From the NCBI RefSeq assembly GCF_016031635.1, contig NZ_JACEGD010000026.1, positions 1-64,000 of the forward strand: 64,000 nt of DNA. The letters are read 5' to 3'. A program made the translations under genes and the position numbers. The stretch comes from Bradyrhizobium diversitatis (GTDB lineage Bacteria; Pseudomonadota; Alphaproteobacteria; Rhizobiales; Xanthobacteraceae). Below, piece after piece: positions 1 to 8,214 of the stretch. The notes beneath the pieces are model-generated. The model searched no databases and was not told the DNA's origin. It saw only the letters and a program-made list of their open reading frames with translations. Numbering within the stretch: the first letter of the stretch is position 1; every line of letters begins with the position of its first letter.

Positions 1-402
1 CAGCCCGCCGGTCAGCTTGAGGTCGCCGAGGCTCGCCAGGGCGTCCGGCGCGATCCAGCGGTAATCGTCGAGCTCATCGTTCAAGGCCGGTTTCCCGGCC
101 GCCCAGCGGGCGGCAAAGGACATGATCAGGTAATGGCCGGCGCCGGGCGCGGCCGGCAGTACCTCGCGCCAGCCGGCGAGGCCAATGATCTCGATACGAA
201 GGCCGGTCTCTTCGTCAACCTCGCGGCTCAGGGCCTGATGCAGCGATTCGCCGAATTCGACCCGGCCGCCGGGAAGCGAATAGAACCCCTTGGCAGGCGA
301 ACGGGCGCGTCGGACCAGCAGCACCTTGCCGTCGCGGAAGATGGCTGCGCTGACGGCGAGCTGGGGGTGGGTGGGCTGGACGACCGCGGGCAATCTCGTC
401 AC
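1..402 (-). CDS. Nudix hydrolase (3' part runs off the window)
   Basis: Partial gene; 134 codons lie in the window and the C-terminus is beyond base 1. A complete Nudix box is visible at about residues 46-68 (G-x5-E-x7-RE-V-x-EE-x-G), with Gly46, Glu52, Arg60-Glu61 and Glu64-Glu65, so it should hydrolyse a nucleoside-diphosphate-linked substrate with Mg2+. The substrate cannot be told from the sequence. The only plausible start is the GTG at 400-402, because the codon directly before it in frame is the TAG stop of the upstream gene. The two genes therefore abut without a gap and are probably translationally coupled. Confidence 0.85.
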   Translation of the reverse strand, partial: MTRLPAVVQPTHPQLAVSAAIFRDGKVLLVRRARSPAKGFYSLPGGRVEFGESLHQALSREVDEETGLRIEIIGLAGWREVLPAAPGAGHYLIMSFAARWAAGKPALNDELDDYRWIAPDALASLGDLKLTGGL

Positions 403-912
403 CTATCCGGCCGAGTTCGCCATGATGGTGTCGACGTCGGCTTCCGCGCCGCCATTGATGATCCCGCCGCAAGCCGCGATCAGCGGCTTGACCCAGAGGG
501 TGGCCTGCTCGGCGAGGCGGACGCGGGTGGTGTCCTTCTCGACGTCGCGCATGGCCGAGCCGACCGCGGTCAGGATCGATGTCATGGTGTCCGTGATGTG
601 GTCGAACTGGGCGCGCACGTTGGGATCTGCCTTCTCATAGGCCTCGATGGCCAAATCCCGTGCCTTGAAATTCGACGCCGTGAAATGCTCGGCATAGGAC
701 AGCGGCGTCCAGGTCAGGAAGTCGTCGGCGCATTCCGGCATGTCCGGGACCATTTCGAGCAGCATCACGGCTTCATTGAAATGGTTGAGATAGTCGGTGG
801 CAAGCCCGGTCCGCGGGTTGATATTGGCCACGCGCAGGCGCTCGGCCCAGGCCTCGGCCTCGGGGCCCGTCTGTACATGCGTCCGCGCGGGTTGGGAGGC
901 CGTTGAGCTCAT
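403..912 (-). CDS. Conserved hypothetical protein, soluble
   Basis: A 169-residue protein when started at the ATG for MSSTASQ; an in-frame ATG 18 bases upstream (930) would add MLTLRQ. I do not recognise a named domain. The sequence is soluble and mostly helical, with acidic and aromatic patches (for example DFLTW and YAEHF), no signal peptide and no membrane segment. Its TAG stop touches the GTG start of the Nudix gene, suggesting a two-gene operon. Codon use is like the neighbours, and the length and composition suggest a real, vertically inherited gene of unknown function. Confidence 0.75.
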   Translation of the reverse strand: MSSTASQPARTHVQTGPEAEAWAERLRVANINPRTGLATDYLNHFNEAVMLLEMVPDMPECADDFLTWTPLSYAEHFTASNFKARDLAIEAYEKADPNVRAQFDHITDTMTSILTAVGSAMRDVEKDTTRVRLAEQATLWVKPLIAACGGIINGGAEADVDTIMANSAG

Positions 913-975
913 CTGCCGCAGTGTTAGCATTCTGGGTTAAAAGGACCTGAACGGACCTTATATAGACGCGCAGGC

Positions 976-1734
976 ATGTGTGGACGCTTCGTCATAACTT
1001 CGGCCCCCGCGGCTTTGCGGCAACTGTTCGGCTATGTCGAGCAGCCGAATTTCCCGCCCCGGTACAATGTCGCCCCGACGCAACCGATTCCGGTCGTGTT
1101 GGTCGAGAACGGCGCGCGGCATTTCCGGCTGATGCGTTGGGGCCTGTTGCCGGGCTGGGTCAAGGATCCCCGCGGATTTGCGCTCCTGATCAACGCGCGT
1201 GCCGAGACGGTGCTGGAGAAGCCCGCCTTCAAGAAGGCGATTCGCCGCCGGCGCGGCCTGATTCCGGCCGATGGCTATTACGAGTGGAAGACGGAAGGCG
1301 GCCGCAAGCAGCCGTTCTTCATCCACCGTGCCGACGGCGAGCCGCTCGGCTTCGCCGCGGTGTTCGAGACCTGGGTCGGGCCGAACGGCGAGGAGCTCGA
1401 CACGGTCGCGATCGTCACGGCGGCAGCAGGCGAGGACCTCGCCGCGCTGCATGACCGCGTGCCCGTCACCATCAGCCCGCGCGATTTCGAGCGCTGGCTC
1501 GACATCGGAGGCGACGAGGTTGACGCGATCCTGCCGCTGATGACCGCCCCACGCATCGGCGAATTCGCCTGGCACCCCGTTTCCACCCGCGTCAACCGCG
1601 TCGCCAATGACGACGAGCAGCTCGTGCTGCCGATCAGCGCGGAGGAGATCGAGGCGGAGGCGGTGAAGCCGAAAAAGGCGGCGCGGAAGATTGCTGCTGC
1701 GCCGGCAGATGACGGGCAGGGCTCGTTGTTCTAA
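976..1734 (+). CDS. SOS response-associated peptidase (SRAP / YedK-HMCES family)
   Basis: A 252-residue protein beginning MCGRF. After Met removal, Cys2 is the catalytic residue that in this family forms a stable thiazolidine cross-link with abasic sites in single-stranded DNA. Other family residues are visible: Asn31 in RYNVAPTQ, Glu103 in DGYYEW and the late His in ALHDRVPV. The LMRWGLLPGW segment is also characteristic. The role is protection of abasic sites at stalled forks. The C-terminal 30 residues are a Lys/Ala-rich tail (KPKKAARK), which may aid DNA binding. It stands alone, divergent from the hypothetical gene upstream, and I see no obvious LexA box in the short intergenic gap. Confidence 0.93.
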   Translation: MCGRFVITSAPAALRQLFGYVEQPNFPPRYNVAPTQPIPVVLVENGARHFRLMRWGLLPGWVKDPRGFALLINARAETVLEKPAFKKAIRRRRGLIPADGYYEWKTEGGRKQPFFIHRADGEPLGFAAVFETWVGPNGEELDTVAIVTAAAGEDLAALHDRVPVTISPRDFERWLDIGGDEVDAILPLMTAPRIGEFAWHPVSTRVNRVANDDEQLVLPISAEEIEAEAVKPKKAARKIAAAPADDGQGSLF

Positions 1735-1753
1735 TCTAGCCAAACACTCCGTT

Positions 1754-1906
1754 GTCGTCCCGGACAAGCGCGCCCGAAGCGCGCGCCGATCCGGGACCCA
1801 TAATCACAGGGAGCAGCTTGGCGCGAGCTGGCAACTGCGAGTCATCGCAAAACATCGCCCTGTGGGTATGGGTCCCGGATCAGCGCTGACGCTTGTCCGG
1901 GACGAC
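1754..1906. repeat. Long intergenic palindrome (REP-like, 'gtcgtcccggacaagcg' class)
   Basis: The outer arms are a perfect 17-bp inverted repeat (1754-1770 with 1890-1906) and the inner arms a perfect 15-bp inverted repeat (1788-1802 with 1867-1881). The loop between them is AT-richer. It fills the gap between two convergent genes and would form a large cruciform or RNA hairpin, so it may also act as a terminator for both. This layout is typical of dispersed intergenic palindromes in Bradyrhizobium-type genomes. Confidence 0.8.
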
Positions 1907-1930
1907 GATCGAGTGTGTAGCTACCAGCCG

Positions 1931-3124
1931 TCACACAACCTCCCGTGCCCGCAGCCGCGCGACCTCCGCCGCATCGAATCCCAGCTCGCCCAGCACCGCA
2001 TCCGTATCCGCGCCCAGCTCCGGCGCCATCCGGTCCAGCCTGCCGCCGCCGTGTGCCAGCTTGAAGCCGCTGCCGGCGAAGCGGAGCCTGCCGTAGGGCG
2101 TGTCCAATTGCTGGATAGCACCTCGCGCGGCAATCTGCGGATGGTCGATGACCTCCTCAATCTTCCAGATGCTGGCACAGGGCGCGCCGGCGTCTTCCAA
2201 AATGGTCTCCCATTCACGCGCCGGCCTTTTCGCCAGCGCCGCCTCGATGATGGCGCGGAGCGCGCCCTCGTTGTCGTTGCGCGCGAACCAGTCGGCAAAG
2301 CGCGGGTCGGTGAGCGTGTCCTCGCGGCCGAGCGCGCCCATCAGCGCGCGGTACTGCTTCTCGTTGTTGACGGCGAGCAGGATGTAGCCGTCGCCGCATT
2401 TGAACAGGTTGGCGGTGGCCCTTCGGCTCACCGCCTGGTTGCCCGACAGCTGCTGGCGATGGCCGGCGACAGACCAGTCCGCGATCTGCCCTGAGAGAAA
2501 CGCCAGCGTCGCCTCCAGCATGGAGACGTCGATCAGTTGCCCCTTGCCGGTGCCGTCGCGCTGGTAGAGCGCGCTCGAAACGCCGAACGCGGCCGTCGCG
2601 CCCGAGAGCACGTCGCACACCGCAAAGCCCGCGCGCGTCGGCCCCGTCTCGGGGTGCCCGGTGATCGCCATGATGCCCGACAGCGCCTGCATCTTGCCGT
2701 CATAGCCGGGCCGCAGGCGGTCCGGGCCGGTCTGGCCGAAGCCGGAGACCGCGCAATAGATCAGCCTTGGGTTGATCGCGGACAGCGCCTCGTAGCCGAT
2801 GCCGAGCTTGTCCATCACGCCCGGGCGAAAATTCTCCATGACGACGTCGACCTGGCTCGCGAGCCTCTTCACGATCGCGATCGCGTCCGGCTTCTGCAAA
2901 TCGAGCGTGAGGCTGCGCTTGTTGCCGTTGACGGCCTGGAACGCCGGCGCCAGCCCGCGCTCGGCCCATTCGCGGGAAAGCGGCGTACGGCGCATGTCCT
3001 CGCCCTCGCGCCGCTCGACCTTGATGACGTCCGCGCCCAAGAGCGCGAGCTGGTAGCTTGCATAAGGGCCGGCCAGCACTTGCGTGAAGTCCAGGATCTT
3101 CACGCCTTCGAACGGGCGCGTCAC
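1931..3124 (-). CDS. CaiB/BaiF CoA-transferase family protein (class III)
   Basis: A 397-residue class III CoA-transferase, the usual length for formyl-CoA/succinyl-CoA transferase relatives. Family landmarks are the N-terminal GVKILDFTQVLAGPYAS, the DVIKVERREGEDMRRTP segment, NGNKRSLTLDL, and the VVMENFRPGVMDKLGIGY region; the Asp expected to carry the acyl-CoA intermediate lies in this fold. The acyl group moved cannot be identified. It lies 35 bases downstream of the GrdB-like gene on the same strand, so the two probably form an operon. Confidence 0.9.
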   Translation of the reverse strand: MTRPFEGVKILDFTQVLAGPYASYQLALLGADVIKVERREGEDMRRTPLSREWAERGLAPAFQAVNGNKRSLTLDLQKPDAIAIVKRLASQVDVVMENFRPGVMDKLGIGYEALSAINPRLIYCAVSGFGQTGPDRLRPGYDGKMQALSGIMAITGHPETGPTRAGFAVCDVLSGATAAFGVSSALYQRDGTGKGQLIDVSMLEATLAFLSGQIADWSVAGHRQQLSGNQAVSRRATANLFKCGDGYILLAVNNEKQYRALMGALGREDTLTDPRFADWFARNDNEGALRAIIEAALAKRPAREWETILEDAGAPCASIWKIEEVIDHPQIAARGAIQQLDTPYGRLRFAGSGFKLAHGGGRLDRMAPELGADTDAVLGELGFDAAEVARLRAREVV

Positions 3125-3159
3125 GTCTCTCTCCCTTTATTTGTTGTTGTCGGAGGACG

Positions 3160-4089
3160 TCAGGCGGCGCGGTTGCCGCGCGCGATCTCCTTCTGCTTGT
3201 CGAATTCGGCGCGCCGCCGCGCCAGCTCTTCAGGGCTGAGCTGCGCGACGTTGTTGTAGTCGAGCTTCCAGGAGGCGTCCTCGCTCCAGCGCAGCGGCGA
3301 CTGCATCGTGGTCTGCGGACCGCTTGCAGTCTCCAGCAGCTTGAGCGCGAGCTCCAGCGTCTGCGCCTGCGAGGCGATGTCATGCGGCTTGCCGGCGGAA
3401 TTGCCGAGCGGGAAGTCGCTGAACAAGAAGCGCGGCACCGCCGCGTGCTCGATGATGTCCTTGGCGCAGCCCATGATCACGGTCGCAATGCCGTTCCGCT
3501 CCAGATGCCGCGCCACCAGCGCCGTGGTCTGGTGACAGACCGGGCAGTTCGGCACCAGCACGGCGACGTCGACCGCATCAGCGATGCAGCGCGAAAGAAT
3601 TTCCGGCGCGTCGGTATCGAGCGTGACGCGATGGCTGCGGTTGGTCGGCGCGCCGAAGAAGCGCGGCGCGACTTCGCCGATGCGTCCTGCGGCGCTGGCC
3701 TTCAGGAGCTGCGGCAGCGGAAACCAGGTGCCGCTGTCGGTGGCCGAGGTGTGCTTGCGGTCGTAGCCGATGTGCGAGATGCGCAGATCGTGCTGTTTCG
3801 ACGTGTCGCCGTCATAGACCTGGTAGAATTTCGCACCGCCATTATACGCTGCGCCAGGGCCCTGGTCGCCCTTGGCCGGATCGAACGGCGCGGCCGTGGT
3901 GATGATGGTGACGCGCGACTGCGCCAGCGGCTTCTTCAGCGGCTGGAACGGCGCCGCGGTGTGATGCGCCCAGCGATACGGCGTGGTGTAGCCGATCGCC
4001 GCGTAATAGTCCCGCGTCCGCTGCATGTAGGGGACGGGGGAGTCGTAGTCGGGCGCAAAGCCGAATTCGTCGTCGCGCGGAGCGGACAT
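3160..4089 (-). CDS. Glycine/sarcosine/betaine/D-proline reductase B-subunit-like protein, Cys form
   Basis: A 309-residue protein whose fold signatures fit the GrdB/PrdB selenoprotein B family. It has HLRISHIGYDRKHTS-type and RIGEVAPRFFGAPTNR segments and the redox motif VPNCPVCHQT (CxxC) at the place where clostridial enzymes have UxxC. Selenocysteine is therefore replaced by cysteine; the codon is a normal Cys codon, not TGA. In anaerobes these subunits reductively cleave amino-acid C-N bonds together with other Grd/Prd subunits. No such partners are nearby, so a thiol-based reductase or other role is more likely. It is probably co-transcribed with the downstream CoA-transferase. Confidence 0.75.
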   Translation of the reverse strand: MSAPRDDEFGFAPDYDSPVPYMQRTRDYYAAIGYTTPYRWAHHTAAPFQPLKKPLAQSRVTIITTAAPFDPAKGDQGPGAAYNGGAKFYQVYDGDTSKQHDLRISHIGYDRKHTSATDSGTWFPLPQLLKASAAGRIGEVAPRFFGAPTNRSHRVTLDTDAPEILSRCIADAVDVAVLVPNCPVCHQTTALVARHLERNGIATVIMGCAKDIIEHAAVPRFLFSDFPLGNSAGKPHDIASQAQTLELALKLLETASGPQTTMQSPLRWSEDASWKLDYNNVAQLSPEELARRRAEFDKQKEIARGNRAA

Positions 4090-4190
4090 GGGCGCGTCTC
4101 CTGGTTCTTGGTTGGGGCCAGACTAGAGATAGTTTTGGGGTTGCTCAACGGGGAGCGGAAGGACGCAGGACAGAATTGCAGCGCACGATA

Positions 4191-4329
4191 GCTCGCCCCG
4201 CTTGCGGGGAGAGGGTTGGGGTGAGGGGGAGTCTCGGCGAGGGCGCTGACAGTGAGACTCGCGGAGGCTCCCCCTCACCCGGAATTTGCTTTGCAAATTC
4301 CGGCCTCTCCCCGCACGCGGGGAGAGGCG
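4191..4329. repeat. Intergenic palindromic repeat ('ctctccccgc...gcggggagag' class)
   Basis: A compound inverted repeat. The ends are gctcgccccgcttgcgggga and the matching cctctccccgcacgcgggga type arms; inside are gtgaggggga / tccccctcac arms and a small perfect palindrome, ggaatttgctttgcaaattcc. It occupies the gap between the GrdB-like gene and the nudK-like gene and has no coding potential. It differs in sequence from the other palindromes in this window, so it represents a separate repeat class. Confidence 0.75.
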
Positions 4330-4339
4330 AAGAAATCAC

Positions 4340-4921
4340 CTACCTGAACAGATGCAGCGCCGCGTATTGCAGCAGCATGATCGCCTTGGCGTCGATGATG
4401 CGGCCGTCGGTGATCATCGCCAGCGCCTCGTCGATGGAAAGCTCCAGCACCTCGATGTCCTCGCCCTCGTGTTCGAGGCCACCGCCGTCGCTGACCCGCA
4501 TCTCGGGCTCGTATTCGGCGACGAAGAAATGCAGCTTCTCGGTGATGGCGCCGGGGCTCATGAAGGCCTCGAAAACCTTGTGGACGTGGTGCAGGCGGTA
4601 GCCGGTCTCTTCCTCCGCCTCGGCGCGGATGCGCTCCTCGGGCTCGGCGTTGTCGAGCACGCCGGCGGCGGCCTCGATCAGGAGATCGTCGTAGCCGCGG
4701 ATGAACGCCGGCAAGCGGAACTGGCGCACCAGGATCACCGTGCGCCGGGCGCGGTTGTAGGGCAGCACGGCAGCGGCATTGTCGCGCTCATAGGTCTCGC
4801 GGTGCTGCGTCTGCCACGCGCCATTGGCGCGCCGGTACTCGAAGGTCGTGGTCTTCAGCGTGGTCCAGCCGTCCGAGAGCACGCGGACGTCCTTGATGCG
4901 GACGCGGTCGGAAATGGTCAT
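4340..4921 (-). CDS. nudK: NudK-like GDP-mannose pyrophosphatase / Nudix hydrolase
   Basis: A 193-residue Nudix protein of the NudK/ADP-ribose-pyrophosphatase type. The Nudix loop reads GVLDNAEPEERIRAEAEEET, followed by GY, with the slightly shifted spacing typical of Escherichia coli NudK. The N-terminal half has the DRVRIKDVRVLSDGWTTLK dimer segment and the RQFRLPAFIRG motif also found in NudK. The likely reaction is hydrolysis of GDP-mannose to GMP and mannose-1-phosphate. It is followed on the same strand by the GNAT gene 9 bases upstream in coordinate, so these and the FAD-oxidase gene may form one transcript. Confidence 0.85.
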   Translation of the reverse strand: MTISDRVRIKDVRVLSDGWTTLKTTTFEYRRANGAWQTQHRETYERDNAAAVLPYNRARRTVILVRQFRLPAFIRGYDDLLIEAAAGVLDNAEPEERIRAEAEEETGYRLHHVHKVFEAFMSPGAITEKLHFFVAEYEPEMRVSDGGGLEHEGEDIEVLELSIDEALAMITDGRIIDAKAIMLLQYAALHLFR

Positions 4922-4930
4922 GGCTCGCTC

Positions 4931-5386
4931 TCAGTTGCTTGGCGTGGTGGTGCGGCCGTCGAGCCACTTCTGGAACATCACGGACGTCGATAGCTCGAAG
5001 CCCAGCGAGTCATAGAACGCATTGGCCTGCGCGTTCTCGCGGCGGACCAGGAGCTGGAGCTTTGCGATATCCGCACGCCGCAGCCAGTTCTCGGCGGCTG
5101 CCATGATCTCGCGGCCGTAGCCGCGCTTCTGGCAATCAGGATCGACCGCGACGTAATAGACCCAGCCGCGATGGCCGTCATGGCCGACCATCACGGTGGC
5201 GACGATCGCGCCGTTGTCGCGGCCGACCAGCACGGTGGAATTGTCGCGCCGCCGCGCTAGCGCGATGTCGGCATGCGGATCGTTCCAGGGCCGCGTCAGG
5301 CCGCAGCGCTGCCACAGCGCGACGACCTTCTCGACGTCGGCATCCGCGATCGCGCTGATCGCGAGCGCAGCAGGGGCCACGCTCAC
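4931..5386 (-). CDS. GNAT family N-acetyltransferase
   Basis: A 151-residue acetyltransferase. The acetyl-CoA site is the VDPDCQKRGYGREIM segment (motif Q/R-x-x-G-x-G), followed by the NAFYDSLGFE motif typical of the family. The start is a GTG at 5384-5386 that overlaps the TGA stop of the upstream FAD-oxidase gene by 4 bases (GTGA), which argues for translational coupling. A longer open frame upstream exists only because it reads through the oxidase gene. The substrate is unknown; the protein resembles YpeA-like stand-alone acetyltransferases. Confidence 0.85.
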   Translation of the reverse strand: MSVAPAALAISAIADADVEKVVALWQRCGLTRPWNDPHADIALARRRDNSTVLVGRDNGAIVATVMVGHDGHRGWVYYVAVDPDCQKRGYGREIMAAAENWLRRADIAKLQLLVRRENAQANAFYDSLGFELSTSVMFQKWLDGRTTTPSN

Positions 5387-6810
5387 AGCACCTTCCCCGG
5401 ATTCATGATGCCGAGCGGATCGAGCATCGCCTTGATGGAGCGCATCAGCTCGATCGCGGTCCTGTCCTTCACCTCCGGCAGCTCGTCGCGCTTGAGCACG
5501 CCGATGCCGTGCTCGGCCGAGATCGAGCCGCCCATGCGCAGCACGATCTCGAACACCACGGCGTTCATCTCGTGCCAACGCGCCAGGAAATCCGCCGTAT
5601 CGGCGCCGATCGGCTGGCTGACATTGTAGTGCAGGTTGCCGTCGCCGAGATGGCCGAACGGCACCGGCCGCGCGCCGGGGATCAGCTTCACCACGGCGGC
5701 GTCGGCCTCGGCGATGAAGGCGGGCACCGCCGCGACGGGCACGGAGATGTCGTGCTTGATCGAGCCGCCCTCTGGCTTCTGCGCCGCGGACATCTCGTCA
5801 CGCAGCTTCCAGAACGCACCGCGCTGGGTGAGGTTGGCGGCGATCACGGCGTCGTCGACGATCTCATCCTCCATGGCCCGGGTCAGGATCGTCTCCAGCG
5901 GCGTGCGGGCGTCCTCGCTCGGCGAAGACAATTCCATCAGCACGTACCAGGGATGCTTCGCCTGAAGCGGATCGCGCACGTCGATGCCGTGCCGCACCGA
6001 GAAATCGACCGCCATCTCCGACAGCAGCTCGAAGCTCGTCAGCGCATTGGCGGCTTCTCCTTGCGCGATCGTCAGCAGCTTCAGCGCCGCCGCCGGCGAT
6101 TTCAGCCCGACGAAGGCGGTCTCGACCGCCCGCGGCTTCGGAAACAGCCTCAAGGTCGCCGCCGTGATGATGCCGAGCGTGCCTTCGGCGCCGATGAAGA
6201 GGTTGTGCAGATTGTAGCCGGTGTTGTCCTTCTTCAGCTTCGAGAGAGAATTGAGCACGCGCCCGTCGGCGAGCACCACCTCGAGGCCCAGCGCCATCTC
6301 GCGCGCGACGCCATAGGCGAGCGCCGCGGTGCCGCCGGCATTGGTCGAGAGATTGCCGCCGATGGTGCAGCTGCCCTCGGCGCCGAGCGAGAGCGGAAAC
6401 AGCCGGTCCACCTCCGCCGCCTTCGCTTGCGCGATCTGCAGCACCACGCCGGCCTCGCAGGTCATGGTGTTGGAGGCGGTGTCGACCTCGCGGATCTTGT
6501 CGAGCCGGCGCAGCGACACCACCACCTCGCCATTGTGCGGCGTCTGCCCGCCGACCAGCCCGGTGTTGCCGCCCTGCGGCACCAGCGCGATGCTGTGCGC
6601 GGAGGCGAGCTTGCAGATTGCGGAGACCTCGGCCGTCGAGCCCGGGCGCAGCACCAGCGGCGAGCGGCCGTGGAACAGGTTGCGCTCCTCGGTGACGTAA
6701 GGCTCGATGTCGGTCGCATCGGTGATGGCGTGGCGGTCGCCGACGATCTTGCGGAATTGGGCGATCAGCTCGGGCGCAAGCGGCGGGGTGGCGGATTTAT
6801 CGACGTTCAT
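5383..6810 (-). CDS. FAD-binding oxidase (GlcD / D-2-hydroxyacid dehydrogenase family)
   Basis: A 475-residue flavoprotein of the FAD_binding_4 plus FAD-oxidase C-terminal domain type. The FAD/PP site is VPQGGNTGLVGGQTP (about residues 77-91), with SLGAEGSCTIGGNLSTNAGG and the N-G-YN-LFIGAEGTLGIIT segment. The C-terminal half carries PFGHLGDGNLHYN and the metal-site EHGIG. Members oxidise D-2-hydroxyacids such as D-2-hydroxyglutarate or D-lactate, passing electrons to the electron-transfer flavoprotein or the quinone pool; the exact substrate cannot be fixed here. Its stop overlaps the GNAT start. Confidence 0.88.
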   Translation of the reverse strand: MNVDKSATPPLAPELIAQFRKIVGDRHAITDATDIEPYVTEERNLFHGRSPLVLRPGSTAEVSAICKLASAHSIALVPQGGNTGLVGGQTPHNGEVVVSLRRLDKIREVDTASNTMTCEAGVVLQIAQAKAAEVDRLFPLSLGAEGSCTIGGNLSTNAGGTAALAYGVAREMALGLEVVLADGRVLNSLSKLKKDNTGYNLHNLFIGAEGTLGIITAATLRLFPKPRAVETAFVGLKSPAAALKLLTIAQGEAANALTSFELLSEMAVDFSVRHGIDVRDPLQAKHPWYVLMELSSPSEDARTPLETILTRAMEDEIVDDAVIAANLTQRGAFWKLRDEMSAAQKPEGGSIKHDISVPVAAVPAFIAEADAAVVKLIPGARPVPFGHLGDGNLHYNVSQPIGADTADFLARWHEMNAVVFEIVLRMGGSISAEHGIGVLKRDELPEVKDRTAIELMRSIKAMLDPLGIMNPGKVL

Positions 6811-6833
6811 TCTCGTGTCTCTTCTCAGGCTTC

Positions 6834-7823
6834 TTATCGGGCAAACGCAGCCCGGCGCAGCCGGTCATTGATCGCCTCGCCAAGTCCCTGTTCGGGGATC
6901 GCCATCACCGCGATCGCGCGTGGCGCCCGGGCATCGAGGCTACGAAGATAGCCGAACAGATTGGCGGCGGCTTCATCGAGATCGCCGGTGGGCGACAGAT
7001 TCATGACGGCCGCGGCAGCATCGACGCCCGGCAGCCGCGCGGGGCCGAACGCCAGCAGCGCTTCGCCCGGCGCGACCTCGCGCGCATTGAGCCGCACATG
7101 GGCGCGCGGCGCGTAATGCGAGGCCAGCATGCCTGGCGCCAGCGGCTGGCTGTCGCTGAGCTCGGCCTCCACGGGCGGCCGCGCCAGCGGCGCGCCCAGC
7201 ACCGCCTCGATCCGTTCGCGTGACAGTCCGCCGGGGCGGAGCAGCATTGGCGCCTCGAAGCAGCCGACAATGGTCGATTCGACCCCGACCGCAACGGGCC
7301 CGCCGTCGACGATCAGGTCGATCCGCCCGGCGAGGTCGCTTTCGACATGGGCGGCCAGCGTCGGCGAGACGTGGCCGGAGATGTTGGCGGACGGCGCCAC
7401 CACGGCGCCGCCGAACGCACGCAGGATCGCCTGCGCCACCTTGTGGGCGGGGATGCGAATCGCGACGGTATCGAGGCCCGCGGTGGCGAGATCCGCCACC
7501 GGGCAATCGTCCGTCTTCGGCACCACCAGCGTCAGCGGCCCCGGCCAGAACGCTTCCGCGAGCTTCAGCGCGCGCGCATCGAACCGCCCGATCCGCCGCG
7601 CGGCCGCGATATCGGCGACGTGCGCGATCAGCGGATTGAACGCCGGCCGCCCCTTGGCGGCGTAGAGATGGGCGATCGCCGTGGCGTTGGCGGCGTCGGC
7701 GCCGAGCCCGTAGACCGTCTCGGTCGGAAACGCGACCAGCCCGCCGGCGGCCAAGGCCCTGGCGGCGGCTTCCGCGCCGGCCTCGCCGGCCGGCAAAATC
7801 AGCGTTTCAAGACCCGTTTTCAC
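6834..7823 (-). CDS. tsaC: L-threonylcarbamoyladenylate synthase, Sua5 type
   Basis: A 329-residue two-domain Sua5/YwlC-type enzyme making threonylcarbamoyl-AMP from threonine, bicarbonate and ATP for t6A37 in tRNAs. The YrdC domain shows AFPTETVYGLG (about 32-41) and the KGRP motif (57-60), then NPLIAHV, AFWPGPLTLV and the VAPSANISGHVSPT signature. The C-terminal Sua5 domain, joined by APGMLASHYAPR, separates it from the short TsaC form. The start is GTG at 7821-7823; longer in-frame extensions run through the tRNA gene and are not credible. It lies 68 bases from tRNA-Pro, head to head. Confidence 0.92.
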   Translation of the reverse strand: MKTGLETLILPAGEAGAEAAARALAAGGLVAFPTETVYGLGADAANATAIAHLYAAKGRPAFNPLIAHVADIAAARRIGRFDARALKLAEAFWPGPLTLVVPKTDDCPVADLATAGLDTVAIRIPAHKVAQAILRAFGGAVVAPSANISGHVSPTLAAHVESDLAGRIDLIVDGGPVAVGVESTIVGCFEAPMLLRPGGLSRERIEAVLGAPLARPPVEAELSDSQPLAPGMLASHYAPRAHVRLNAREVAPGEALLAFGPARLPGVDAAAAVMNLSPTGDLDEAAANLFGYLRSLDARAPRAIAVMAIPEQGLGEAINDRLRRAAFAR

Positions 7824-7891
7824 TAGGGCAAAATTCCTCGGCTCGGCCGCTTGCAGTGCGTCAAACCCGACGCTATAAGCCGCCTTCTTGT

Positions 7892-7968
7892 CGGAGTGTG
7901 GCTCAGCCCGGTAGAGCACTGCGTTCGGGACGCAGGGGTCGCAGGTTCGAATCCTGCCACTCCGACCA
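7892..7968 (+). tRNA. tRNA-Pro (anticodon CGG)
   Basis: A 77-nt cloverleaf including an encoded CCA. The acceptor arm CGGAGTG pairs with CACTCCG. The D arm is GCTC-AGCCCGGTA-GAGC, the anticodon arm CTGCG-TTCGGGA-CGCAG with CGG as anticodon, and the T arm GCAGG-TTCGAAT-CCTGC. The discriminator is A. The three G residues after the anticodon and the G18-G19 region are normal for bacterial tRNA-Pro. Its 3' side faces a degraded phage/defence-type remnant, as expected of a former integration site, but I found no second copy of the tRNA 3' end in the window. Confidence 0.97.
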
Positions 7969-8214
7969 TTCTTCCAAAAGTCGACGTTTTCCAGAGACTT
8001 GGCGGACCGGCCGCCCGCGCCCCGTGGGCGCCTTTTAGCAACGATCTTCGCGGCGGGTCCACGGCCGATTTGGCGGGGCAGGGGCGCTTGCCGCGGCGGC
8101 ATGGCTCTTCATTTGAAGCAGCAGCGGCGGGAATTAGGCGTTCATTCGTCATCCGCATTGTCTTTCAACCCGCAGTAGTGCGATGGTGCCGTCTCCTCTG
8201 GGGGGAGTGGTGTC

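Noticed and set aside
3160-4089. Selenocysteine (in-frame TGA) in the GrdB-like gene
   Set aside because: The redox position is an ordinary Cys codon and the frame has no internal TGA, so no SECIS element is needed.
7970-8214. Terminator or direct repeat of the tRNA-Pro 3' end marking an attachment site
   Set aside because: A weak CGCCC/GGGCG hairpin at about 8011-8036 exists, but no second copy of the tRNA end is found in the window, so no att site is claimed.
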